This document shows positions 24,774 through 31,875 of a stretch of DNA of 37,319 bases, one piece after another. The stretch lies in contig JAUNOP010000028.1 in the NCBI GenBank assembly GCA_030537135.1, positions 1 to 37,319 of the forward strand, given 5' to 3'. Made by a program: the position numbers and the translations under genes. The first letter of the stretch is position 1; each line of letters opens with the position of its first letter. This DNA is from Eubacteriales bacterium (GTDB lineage: Bacteria; Bacillota; Clostridia; Lachnospirales; Lachnospiraceae). The notes beneath the pieces are model-generated. The model made no database searches, was not told the origin of the DNA, and saw only the letters and a list, made by a program, of their open reading frames with translations.

Positions 24774-26807
24774 TCAGCCATAGAAAGCGATTCTGTCAAA
24801 GGCCTCTTCCAGCGCTCCGGCAATAAGCTCCTCCAGAGGAAGCTCTCCTGTCTGTCTTGCAGCTTCCATGCTTTTTTGTATTTCCGGACGAATGTTTGCC
24901 CTGAGCTTTTCCAGATATCCTTCCTGTGCTTTTTTCTGCATTTTTTTCCTCTTTCTGTCCGAAAGCTCTCTCTCATTAATATAATCTGAAACATAGTCTG
25001 ACAAATTTTTATTAAAAACACGGTCAAGGAGCATGAGCGGAACAAGAACAGCAATCGCCAGCACCATCTCAAGAGCATTTAAATTAAAGAGATCCGGCAT
25101 GGTAGAACTGCAAAGCTTTTGGGGCCTGCACCTGGCAATCAACGCCTGCCACGCTGTCTCATCCAATTGATAGGAATCCTTGTCAAGACGATTGCAGTAT
25201 ATTTTCTCCAGTTTTTTATTTACCTCCTCCTGAATGCTTTCCCTGCATTTTCCCATTGTCTCCCTGTAGCTTTCTGTCAGAAGCCGCTCTATTACAGAAG
25301 CCTGCACTCTCTCCTGATATGCAAGTCTGATTTGTGCCTTTAGATATGCTGTATTTCGCTTTCCCTGGGGTGTCTTCTCTGAAGATACCCATTGGTTCAT
25401 AATCTTCATTGCTTCCCTATAATAAATTTCTGCAATTTTTTCTGCCGCTGCATCAGAAAACCTTCCAAGCTCCTGTTCTATTCTGGGGCGCAGGGCTTTT
25501 TTCAGACTTTCCCTCACAGCCTCTGCATTCATATCATTAACAGCTGCCATGGCCAAGCCGCGCGATACGCTAAGGGACGGTTCATCCGAGCGTTCCACTG
25601 AAACCGCGCCATAGCCATAAGCCTTATCAAGCTCCCTCTGACAAATCTCCCTGATAAATCCCATCTTGCTGGCGCCGCCTGTCAGAATGACTGCCTGGCA
25701 GGCGCATTTTGCACTCTTCATTTCCTGTATGATTTCCCGGACAAATTTCTGGCAATGTCCTGCCCAGCAGTCTACGTCTCCGCTGCTTCTCAGCGCGAAT
25801 TTTTCTGCATTTTCCCCACAAACACTGCCTGTAATACTGCCGACAACTCTTTCCATAAACTCTTCGTCAATGTGGACGCTGATATTTTCCTTAAGCTTCT
25901 TTATCTTCTTTCCTGTCTTTTGATTTGCTGTTTCCAGAACATTTCCCATACTGTCTGTATCATAAATCTGTATCACGCTGGTATCAATCATCTCGTGATT
26001 GTAAAACAGCTCCTTTATTCTGCGGAACGTCCACTTATAATAAAGCTTCTGTTCCAGGGACAAATAAGACAGGTCATAACCTGCGTCCTTCAGAACCTTT
26101 TCCAGCATCATCCTTTCAATTTCTGAAGCTCCAAGCCGCCAGCTCTTCTCAATCGGCTCCTTTCCTGTCTGCATCCAGGTCGCATCTGCTGTGGAAGAGC
26201 CAAAGTCCAGCACCAGAATTCCTCTGTTCATGTACAGGCTTCGTTTCTGTGCAACATTAATAAAAGCCGCTCTGGATTCTGGAAGTATGACTACCCTGGT
26301 CTCTGGAATATACTTTTCTGCTGCCTCCTGAATCATATCTGCATACTCCCTCTTATGAGACAGCCATTCCTCCTCTGAGGATGGGCAGCCGACAAGCAAA
26401 AGCAGCTTTTCTTCTGTGCCCGTAAAGTATCCTTTATTGTTTTCCATCACGACCTTAATCAGCTCTGCCAGAAAATCCTGCATGAGCTTCTTTTTGGTTC
26501 TTCCGCATACATTGTCATCAAAATATTGGGGGCTGTCCTTAAAATAATAAATACACCCCTCTTTTCCTGCTGCCTGCCTTCCAATCGTAATACTGTCGCC
26601 CTCATATCGGATTGCCGTAGGAATAATCAGATTTTCATTGTCAAATACCAAATCCTTGTTCTGGCTTCCCACGCCTCCCTTATCTACATTGCATATAGAA
26701 CACTGTCCATGGCCAAAATCCAAAGCCAGAATCACAACATCCTCTAAAAGCTTCCAGGTGTCTTTGTCCCTGAATTCTGAAATATCAAATCCATTCCACA
26801 AGCTCAT
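24774..26807 (-). CDS. Hsp70/actin-fold ATPase with a C-terminal hydrophobic segment
   Basis: A 677-residue protein. The N-terminal 400 residues have an actin/Hsp70 nucleotide-binding fold: phosphate loop 1 LALDFGHGQ (about residue 26), phosphate loop 2 VLDFGSSTADAT (about 200) and the adenosine motif LTGGASKMGF (about 371). The second half does not look like the DnaK substrate-binding domain: it is helical, with a hydrophobic stretch ALEMVLAIAVLVPLMLL (about 577-593) and a very charged tail. It may be membrane-associated. The ATG at 26807 lies close behind GGAGGAGG and GAAGGA. It sits between two paralogous genes, which are likely partners. Confidence 0.85.
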   Translation of the reverse strand: MSLWNGFDISEFRDKDTWKLLEDVVILALDFGHGQCSICNVDKGGVGSQNKDLVFDNENLIIPTAIRYEGDSITIGRQAAGKEGCIYYFKDSPQYFDDNVCGRTKKKLMQDFLAELIKVVMENNKGYFTGTEEKLLLLVGCPSSEEEWLSHKREYADMIQEAAEKYIPETRVVILPESRAAFINVAQKRSLYMNRGILVLDFGSSTADATWMQTGKEPIEKSWRLGASEIERMMLEKVLKDAGYDLSYLSLEQKLYYKWTFRRIKELFYNHEMIDTSVIQIYDTDSMGNVLETANQKTGKKIKKLKENISVHIDEEFMERVVGSITGSVCGENAEKFALRSSGDVDCWAGHCQKFVREIIQEMKSAKCACQAVILTGGASKMGFIREICQRELDKAYGYGAVSVERSDEPSLSVSRGLAMAAVNDMNAEAVRESLKKALRPRIEQELGRFSDAAAEKIAEIYYREAMKIMNQWVSSEKTPQGKRNTAYLKAQIRLAYQERVQASVIERLLTESYRETMGKCRESIQEEVNKKLEKIYCNRLDKDSYQLDETAWQALIARCRPQKLCSSTMPDLFNLNALEMVLAIAVLVPLMLLDRVFNKNLSDYVSDYINERELSDRKRKKMQKKAQEGYLEKLRANIRPEIQKSMEAARQTGELPLEELIAGALEEAFDRIAFYG

Positions 26808-26828
26808 CTTCCTTCGGCCCTCCTCCAA

Positions 26829-26970
26829 AGCTTATTTGTGCTGTTTTTTTCTATTCGTATCTGGTCAGTATCTCCGCAGATACGGGCGAAAATCTGATCA
26901 AGCGGAAATTCGCACTACCCACAGGATGCAACGTCCGCTTTGCTGCCTGCTCATAATCATATGGCTGATC
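26829..26970. repeat. Within-operon gap with a family B repeat, copy 2
   Basis: The segment 26897-26955 (ATCAAGCGGAAATTCGCA, then TCCGCTTTGCTGCCTGCTCATA) matches family B with an extra 18-19 nt in the middle. It folds as AAGCGGA (26900-26906) with TCCGCTT (26934-26940). A second 7-bp hairpin, GTATCTG (26857-26863) with CAGATAC (26877-26883), lies beside it. Neither has a terminator tail. Confidence 0.5.
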
Positions 26971-27828
26971 TTAGCTCTCATATTCGAGTTCTATTAATAT
27001 TTCATGAAATATGCTATCTACCTTCTGGGCAATTTTGAGATATGTCCTCATTGCGCACTCTTCTTCTGCAGTCTCTAATTCCGAATCCTCTAATTTTAAT
27101 TGTTTGAAATATACCTTCATTTCATCACTTTCGAGCCTTTTCCTCACAGCCTCATATTTTTTTCGGTTTTTCCGCTTTTTTTCCTCTGCTTTTATGTTTT
27201 TATTACAGGTATTTAAAATCTCCTCTAATCTGGATGGTTCCAGCCGTACTGCACTTGCCTTTAAATACTTTCGATATTCTGCAATACTGTCAAACATGGT
27301 CTCTTTTCTTTCGTCTGCTCTCTCAAGCTGCTTCAGCGCATAGCTGAGATACTGCAGATTGCTTCCCCATAAAATATATTTCATGGAAGAGAGACTCTGC
27401 GCAAAGACAAGCTCATTCTCTACTAGCCTGTGATATCGCTTCATACAGTCTATCACGCCGCCCTCATCGCAAAATACCTTTCTGTAAAAATCGTTTTTTC
27501 CCGGTTCATATCCAAGATACGTATTGTAGAGCTTCATACAGCGCTCAAGCTGGTTCTCCAGCTCCAGTCTTTTTTTTCTCTTCTGAGCGTCTCCCATTTT
27601 CCTGTCATTTTCTATTAGACGCTTCATGAGCTGGCTGGGCTTTCCCTGGGTCTGCCTCGCATATTCGCGAAACATACTCATGGCATGCTGCATATCGCTT
27701 TCAAATTGCTGCCTTGAAAGACCTCCTCCCTTTTGCCTGTCTAATAAAGAAGCCTGTCCCTTGTCTAAGCCCAGAAGATTTCCGATATCCTTTGCCAGAC
27801 TTTTTCTCTCGCTAAAATCCTGCGCCAA
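26971..27828 (-). CDS. Unknown helical protein, soluble paralogue of the membrane-anchored 256-residue protein
   Basis: A 285-residue charged helical protein with no membrane segment. The first 80 residues (LGLDKGQASLLDRQKGGGLS and an Arg/Gln-rich helix) are unique. The central domain, about 90-175, matches the protein encoded at 23968-24738, including YRKVFCDEGGVIDCMKRY. The start is TTG at 27828, directly after the stop of the previous gene, with AAGGGGG 7 nt upstream. I do not recognise a function. The two proteins may form a pair, one soluble and one at the membrane, around the Hsp70-like protein. Confidence 0.78.
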   Translation of the reverse strand: MAQDFSERKSLAKDIGNLLGLDKGQASLLDRQKGGGLSRQQFESDMQHAMSMFREYARQTQGKPSQLMKRLIENDRKMGDAQKRKKRLELENQLERCMKLYNTYLGYEPGKNDFYRKVFCDEGGVIDCMKRYHRLVENELVFAQSLSSMKYILWGSNLQYLSYALKQLERADERKETMFDSIAEYRKYLKASAVRLEPSRLEEILNTCNKNIKAEEKKRKNRKKYEAVRKRLESDEMKVYFKQLKLEDSELETAEEECAMRTYLKIAQKVDSIFHEILIELEYES

Positions 27829-29130
27829 TTAAAATCCCCCTTCCGATAAGGCAATCGCTGTGTCTTGCCTTGTGTATAACGACTTGAAAGCCAGAGGAGA
27901 ATTGCTTATAATTCCCCCGTCCCTTTTTAAGAAGAAATAGTATCCGTCCTCTATCCAGGTCTCTACTACTTCTGTTTTTCTGTCCTTCTCATGATTAAGC
28001 ACATTGTCAAAGTAAATCATGTCCTCCATCACATATTCCAACAGAATTTTTCCATCCTGTACTGCCAAGAAGCCCCCCTTGCCGTCAGCGGCAAAGCTCG
28101 TAATCCCCCTGCACTGTTCCTCTGACCATTCCCTGACAGGCTTGTCTCCTCTGTGAGGATTTTGATCTCTGTGAAAGAGCAGAAGGCGCAAGTCTCCCTT
28201 TCCAGGCCGCAAAATAATATCCTCCCTGTTAAAACTCATATAAGGGAGAACCCGCAAAACGGTTCCTCCCCTTGTTACCAGTATATCACAGAATTCGCCT
28301 TCCTTTAGCACGATTCTTTTCACTTCTGTCTCTTTTTCCTGCCTGTCCGTACAAAAGCAGACAGTTACAGGCTCTGCTGTGCTTCCGTCTCTCCTATACA
28401 GCCGTTTCAGCCGAATAGGCGCCTTCTTATAAAGTTCCTGTCCATTATCTGTCAGCAAAAGATATGGCATGGAATTTTCCAGAGGAAGGAGTTCAATTTC
28501 ACTCTCTTCTCCTGTCAGGCGGTTTATCATATGCTGCGAAAATCTTCTTTCTCCCTCCATACCATTCAAAAACAGCTCCAGTCTCTGAAATTCCACAGGA
28601 TATTCTTCATACAGAAGCTCGAACCGGCAATAAAGAGCGGTCAGCATATAAAAAAGCCACTGCTTTCTATTCTCCTGAATCCGGGACTTTTCCACTTCTC
28701 TGAAAATGCTTCTTTTGTTTTTGGCACAAATCCAGTAAGGGTATTCGGGATTTTTTTCTGATATTATGGCAGGTGTTTGTTCGTATTTTCTGATTTTTGC
28801 ATTGAGGAATCCAAAGATCTTTTCCTCTGTCGGCTTAAAGCCACTTGCATTTTTGTCTGAGAACATATTGGGTTCCAGATTTCCCATATCCTCAGGATTT
28901 CTCTTTTCCTTCAAAATATAATCCAAATAGTCATTCCTGCACTTGAGCATAGGAGGAAGCAGGCTAACGCCCGCTTCCTTTGTTTCCTGCTCAATAAAGG
29001 CAAGCATCCTGTCCCATTGCTTATGAAATTCTGTAAAATCCAGGAACTTCCTGTCTGTTACATATTTTTTCACATCCTTCCTGTTATTTACAGGCTTTCC
29101 TCCCAGCTTCCACGGTTCTCTAATCATCAT
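27829..29130 (-). CDS. Unknown 433-residue protein of the McrBC-associated operon
   Basis: A soluble protein without signal peptide or membrane helix. The first 200 residues are helical and rich in aromatic and charged residues (CRNDYLDYILKEKRNPED, YWICAKNKR). The second half looks beta-rich, with repeated phrases such as GGFLAVQDGKILLEYV and GYYFFLKRDGGII that recall beta-propeller blades. I found no catalytic motif. Two adjacent ATG codons can start it (29130 or 29127); AGGGG is just upstream. It begins 14 nt after the preceding gene and abuts the next one, so it clearly belongs to the operon. Confidence 0.75.
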   Translation of the reverse strand: MMIREPWKLGGKPVNNRKDVKKYVTDRKFLDFTEFHKQWDRMLAFIEQETKEAGVSLLPPMLKCRNDYLDYILKEKRNPEDMGNLEPNMFSDKNASGFKPTEEKIFGFLNAKIRKYEQTPAIISEKNPEYPYWICAKNKRSIFREVEKSRIQENRKQWLFYMLTALYCRFELLYEEYPVEFQRLELFLNGMEGERRFSQHMINRLTGEESEIELLPLENSMPYLLLTDNGQELYKKAPIRLKRLYRRDGSTAEPVTVCFCTDRQEKETEVKRIVLKEGEFCDILVTRGGTVLRVLPYMSFNREDIILRPGKGDLRLLLFHRDQNPHRGDKPVREWSEEQCRGITSFAADGKGGFLAVQDGKILLEYVMEDMIYFDNVLNHEKDRKTEVVETWIEDGYYFFLKRDGGIISNSPLAFKSLYTRQDTAIALSEGGF

Positions 29131-29144
29131 CTGCCCCTGCTCTT

Positions 29145-30635
29145 TTACTCTGTCACATAGTCTCTCTCTGCATACAGTTCCATATTCTCTTCTGCTTCTT
29201 CGTTCTCTTCTGTTTCTTTTCCTGTATTCTCCTCTGCCTCCAGAGCCATTTCTTCTGTATCCTCTTCGGCTGCCAGAGCTTCCTCTGCCTCCTCTTCGAC
29301 TTCCAGGGTCAGCTCTTCTTCTCTATCTTCTTCGGCTGCCAGATTCGGCTCTTCTTCTCTATCCTCCTCGGCTGCCAGAGCTTCCTCTGCCTCCTCTTCG
29401 ACTTCCAGAGTCAGCTCTTCTTCTCTATCTTCTTCGTTCGCAGCTTTTGTCTCTTTGTCTGTGTTCTCCTCTTCCATGCATTCCTCTGCCTGACATTTTC
29501 TCTGTACCCTTGCATTTATCCTTGTTCTTATGCGCTCTGCATATTCCAAAGCCTTTTCTCTTGCCCATGCAAAGAATTCTCTTATTTTATCTATTCCAGA
29601 TTTCAGAAGCTCAAAGCTGAAGGAAACAAACTCTCCAAATGCATCTGCCGTGTCTCTCACAACATTGTCCATAAAGCCGTCGGCAAGTGTATCTGAGAAC
29701 TTAAAGCCGTATTTGATTACCCAATAGCCAAGACTCATGACCATAATAACGGAAAGAATCGACGTCATCACACTGCCGAACACAATGGCAATCACCTTAA
29801 AGCCGATCTCTGCCGCAACAATGACCAGCCTTGTCATTGCCACAATTCCAATCACTTCCAGAGTAAACCTAGCAATCTTCCATGCAATGCTGCCCTCTTC
29901 TGCTGCCTGCACTGTCTTGCTGCTTTCATACATTGCGCAAACCATGATTGTGAGTTCGTCCAGAGTAACCTCTGACGGAACCTCGTCCAGCTTTCCTTCC
30001 TTTGCCGCAATATATGCCGCCATTGTCGTCACTGCAAGCAAATCCCGTTCTTTATCTTCCTCATATTCATATTCTGCTCCTTGTGTGTCTCCCATGCTCT
30101 CTGAAGCATACTCAATCATACTCTGTGTGAGCTTCTGCATTAATGCACTGTTGTGAAGTATCAGTTCCTTCAAGGCCTTTTTCAGTTCTTCCTCACAGCT
30201 CTCGTCTGCCGCCTGCCCAGGTACGTAGATGCGCTCCAGCCTTTGCATAAACTCTTCCACATCATACTCAGGAATGATTTCCTTAATTGCCTGCGCATAT
30301 TCCCTTGCCATATCATAGAAAGCTTCGCAGGCCTCTGCCGTGGTTTTGCCTGCCACTGTCCTGGTCAGACTTTCTTCTACCCAGGTCTCCGGGTTCTCCT
30401 CTGCCTGAGCCAGTGCTTCATAAAAGCTGTCGATTCCCATATAAATACGCTCCACCATCATCTCGCCCTGACTCTCTTCCTTGTCTGGCAGATGTGTGAC
30501 ATATGCAAAAATCATTCTGTCGCGGGCAGAGCGCTTCTCCTCTGGACTGCCCTGCTCAGTCTGTATTCCTTCTGCATTTATTTCTTCTACCAGACTCTTG
30601 ATTTCCTTCATTTCCTTATCATTGAATGTTCTCAT
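29145..30635 (-). CDS. Membrane protein with an acidic repeat tail, unknown function
   Basis: A 496-residue protein in three parts. Residues 1-250 are helical and acidic (MRTFNDKEMKEIKSLVEEIN). Residues of about 255-315 are hydrophobic with two or three membrane helices (ARFTLEVIGIVAMTRLVIVA, VFGSVMTSILSVIMVMSLGY). An amphipathic helix and a basic stretch (RIRTRINARVQRK) follow. The last 110 residues are almost only Glu, Ala, Leu and Asp and include a 34-residue repeat. Such tails are disordered and may bind basic partners or metal. AAAGGAG precedes the ATG. It is the second gene of the operon, 89 nt after the HTH-like gene. Confidence 0.78.
   Translation of the reverse strand: MRTFNDKEMKEIKSLVEEINAEGIQTEQGSPEEKRSARDRMIFAYVTHLPDKEESQGEMMVERIYMGIDSFYEALAQAEENPETWVEESLTRTVAGKTTAEACEAFYDMAREYAQAIKEIIPEYDVEEFMQRLERIYVPGQAADESCEEELKKALKELILHNSALMQKLTQSMIEYASESMGDTQGAEYEYEEDKERDLLAVTTMAAYIAAKEGKLDEVPSEVTLDELTIMVCAMYESSKTVQAAEEGSIAWKIARFTLEVIGIVAMTRLVIVAAEIGFKVIAIVFGSVMTSILSVIMVMSLGYWVIKYGFKFSDTLADGFMDNVVRDTADAFGEFVSFSFELLKSGIDKIREFFAWAREKALEYAERIRTRINARVQRKCQAEECMEEENTDKETKAANEEDREEELTLEVEEEAEEALAAEEDREEEPNLAAEEDREEELTLEVEEEAEEALAAEEDTEEMALEAEENTGKETEENEEAEENMELYAERDYVTE
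29261..29436. repeat. Tandem 102-bp coding repeat in the acidic tail
   Basis: A 74-bp unit at 29261-29334 recurs at 29363-29436 with two differences; the period is 102 bp, or 34 codons. The encoded unit includes EEDREEELTLEVEEEAEEAL. The 28 bp between the units is a shorter, related copy. Near-identity at DNA level points to recent duplication and probable length variation between strains. Confidence 0.8.
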
Positions 30636-30724
30636 AAAAATCTCCTTTCCAGGCTTGTCTCTTTGTTTTCTGCAACCATTTTACTTCACGAACTTCCGCA
30701 AAAGGAAGCATTTTGTGAGACATT

Positions 30725-31279
30725 TCAGGAATCGCATCTGTATATGTTCTGAAACCTGCGTCCCTTTCCATTTTCTGTTTTTGAAAAATATTCCAGAATC
30801 TCATATATATCCTCTGGGGCATAAATATTATTGCGCATGCATGCCACAATCACTCTGTCACGAAAATCATAATAATTCAAGCTATTGGATGCTTTTGCCA
30901 TAAGCTCGTTCGATTCCTCTGGCGTCAGCTTCAGTCCAATCACGATTTTCAGGAGAGTCTCCTTGCCCGGCTGATTTCCGGTATGATCCTCAGACCATAT
31001 TCTTAGATGCGACCATGTGGTTTTTGAAATTCTTGCATACTCATAAAATCCCGCATAGTCAAGCTTGCCGCTTTTTTTCACAAATCTTTTCTCAAAAAGC
31101 CATCCCTCCAATACCTGGAAAAAGCTTTTCTCTGGCTCAAAGTCTGCAATCATTTGGCTTATCCTCTGATATTTATCATCTGATTCCTGATTTTTCTTAA
31201 ATATTTTCTCTGCATTCTTCTTTGCCAGAAGATTCAGCGTCTCTTCCATGTAATACAGCTTCTGTCTGTCCTTCGCCAT
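30725..31279 (-). CDS. Helix-turn-helix-like protein, first gene of the McrBC-associated operon
   Basis: A 184-residue helical protein. Residues of about 78-135 (GFYEYARISKTTWSHLRIWS, then KETLLKIVIGLKLTPEESNE) resemble an XRE-type helix-turn-helix with its usual LTPEE turn. A helical C-terminal domain follows (RDRVIVACMRNNIYAPEDIYEIL). The N-terminal 60 residues look like a coiled coil. GGAGGTGAGAAA precedes the ATG. As the first gene of the run it is a candidate regulator or a DNA-sensing component. The assignment to a helix-turn-helix is by pattern only. Confidence 0.72.
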   Translation of the reverse strand: MAKDRQKLYYMEETLNLLAKKNAEKIFKKNQESDDKYQRISQMIADFEPEKSFFQVLEGWLFEKRFVKKSGKLDYAGFYEYARISKTTWSHLRIWSEDHTGNQPGKETLLKIVIGLKLTPEESNELMAKASNSLNYYDFRDRVIVACMRNNIYAPEDIYEILEYFSKTENGKGRRFQNIYRCDS

Positions 31280-31610
31280 TTTCTCACCTCCGTGTCAGAG
31301 CCGATTGTCTTTTTGTATTGTTTATCTGCTCCTGTGATTTATGCTTTTGCAATCCTTAGCCCTTTCCGTTATTTTATCTGATATATTTTGTGAAAAGGAG
31401 CCATTCTGTGAGACCTTTGCCTCTATTACTGTTCATTCCATTTGAAAAGCAGGTTTGTCTTATTTTCATCGGGGCAAGCGAAAATTCGCAATCCGCTTCG
31501 CTGCTTGCTCATAACCAAATAACTGCTTATTGCTTTTCGCAGCCCAAGCAGGGGACTTACTTGATTTGGTTGCACTGTGTTTTCCATTTTTTCGTAAAAC
31601 AAATTGTCTA
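31280..31610. other. Gene-free stretch with repeat remnants
   Basis: This is the proximal part of the 31280-31875 divergent gap. I see no convincing promoter for the minus-strand operon; some AT-rich patches near 31360-31400 are possible. The stretch contains TTACTGTTCA (31428 on), which recalls the family C start, and two A/B-type repeats (31475-31571). The open frame 31390-31629 is made mostly of repeat sequence and is not called. Confidence 0.5.
31475..31571. repeat. Intergenic repeats: family B copy 3 and a diverged family A element
   Basis: Family B core AATCCGCTTCGCTGCTTGCT at 31490-31509 is identical to 11171-11190. Next comes an 8-bp inverted repeat, AACCAAAT (31513-31520) with ATTTGGTT (31564-31571), enclosing GGGGACTTACTTGAT, which resembles the end of family A. 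Confidence 0.6.
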
Positions 31611-31638
31611 TTTACAAGTCCTTGTTTAATGATATAAT
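31611..31638 (+). promoter_or_regulatory. Promoter of the FrhB-like/pyruvyl transferase gene
   Basis: A -35 TTTACA (31611-31616) and a consensus -10 TATAAT (31633-31638) are 16 bp apart. The transcript would start near 31645 and have a leader of about 230 nt. Confidence 0.65.
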
Positions 31639-31684
31639 TAAATTATTAATTTTGTCAAATAATATCACCTTTTCTTTAAGAAAA

Positions 31685-31853
31685 AGGATATATAAACTCG
31701 CAATTACTTTGCGAGGCAGCTGTTGTCAGCAGGTTTAGAACCCTGGCGCCTATATCCTGACTACAAAGAAAATTATTTTTTGCAAAATCCTTAAGAATAT
31801 AAAAGAGCACAAAAACACAGCATTTCTTCACAACTTATTTGTGCTTTAAACGA
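31685..31853 (+). promoter_or_regulatory. Structured leader, riboswitch-like, unidentified class
   Basis: A perfect 8-bp closing stem, AGGATATA (31685-31692) with TATATCCT (31751-31758), encloses three hairpins: CTCGCAA/TTGCGAG (31697-31715), GCTG/CAGC (31719-31730) and GGTT/AACC (31732-31742). Downstream, ATCCTT (31787-31792) can compete for the same AAGGAT strand. AGCACAAA (31806-31813) can pair with TTTGTGCT (31838-31845), just before the ribosome binding site. This is a plausible aptamer plus switch, but I cannot match it to a known class. Confidence 0.45.
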
Positions 31854-31875
31854 AGCGAAAGGAATGATAGAAAAT

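Noticed and set aside
31390-31629. Plus-strand open frame of 79 codons
   Set aside because: It consists largely of repeat sequence, has no ribosome binding site and is unlike any known protein.
31685-31758. Possible tRNA: 7-8 bp acceptor-like stem and a GG-TTTAGAA-CC hairpin like a T arm
   Set aside because: There is no D arm and no 5-bp anticodon arm with a 7-nt loop at the right place; the first hairpin is 7 bp with a 5-nt loop. It is kept as a structured leader instead.
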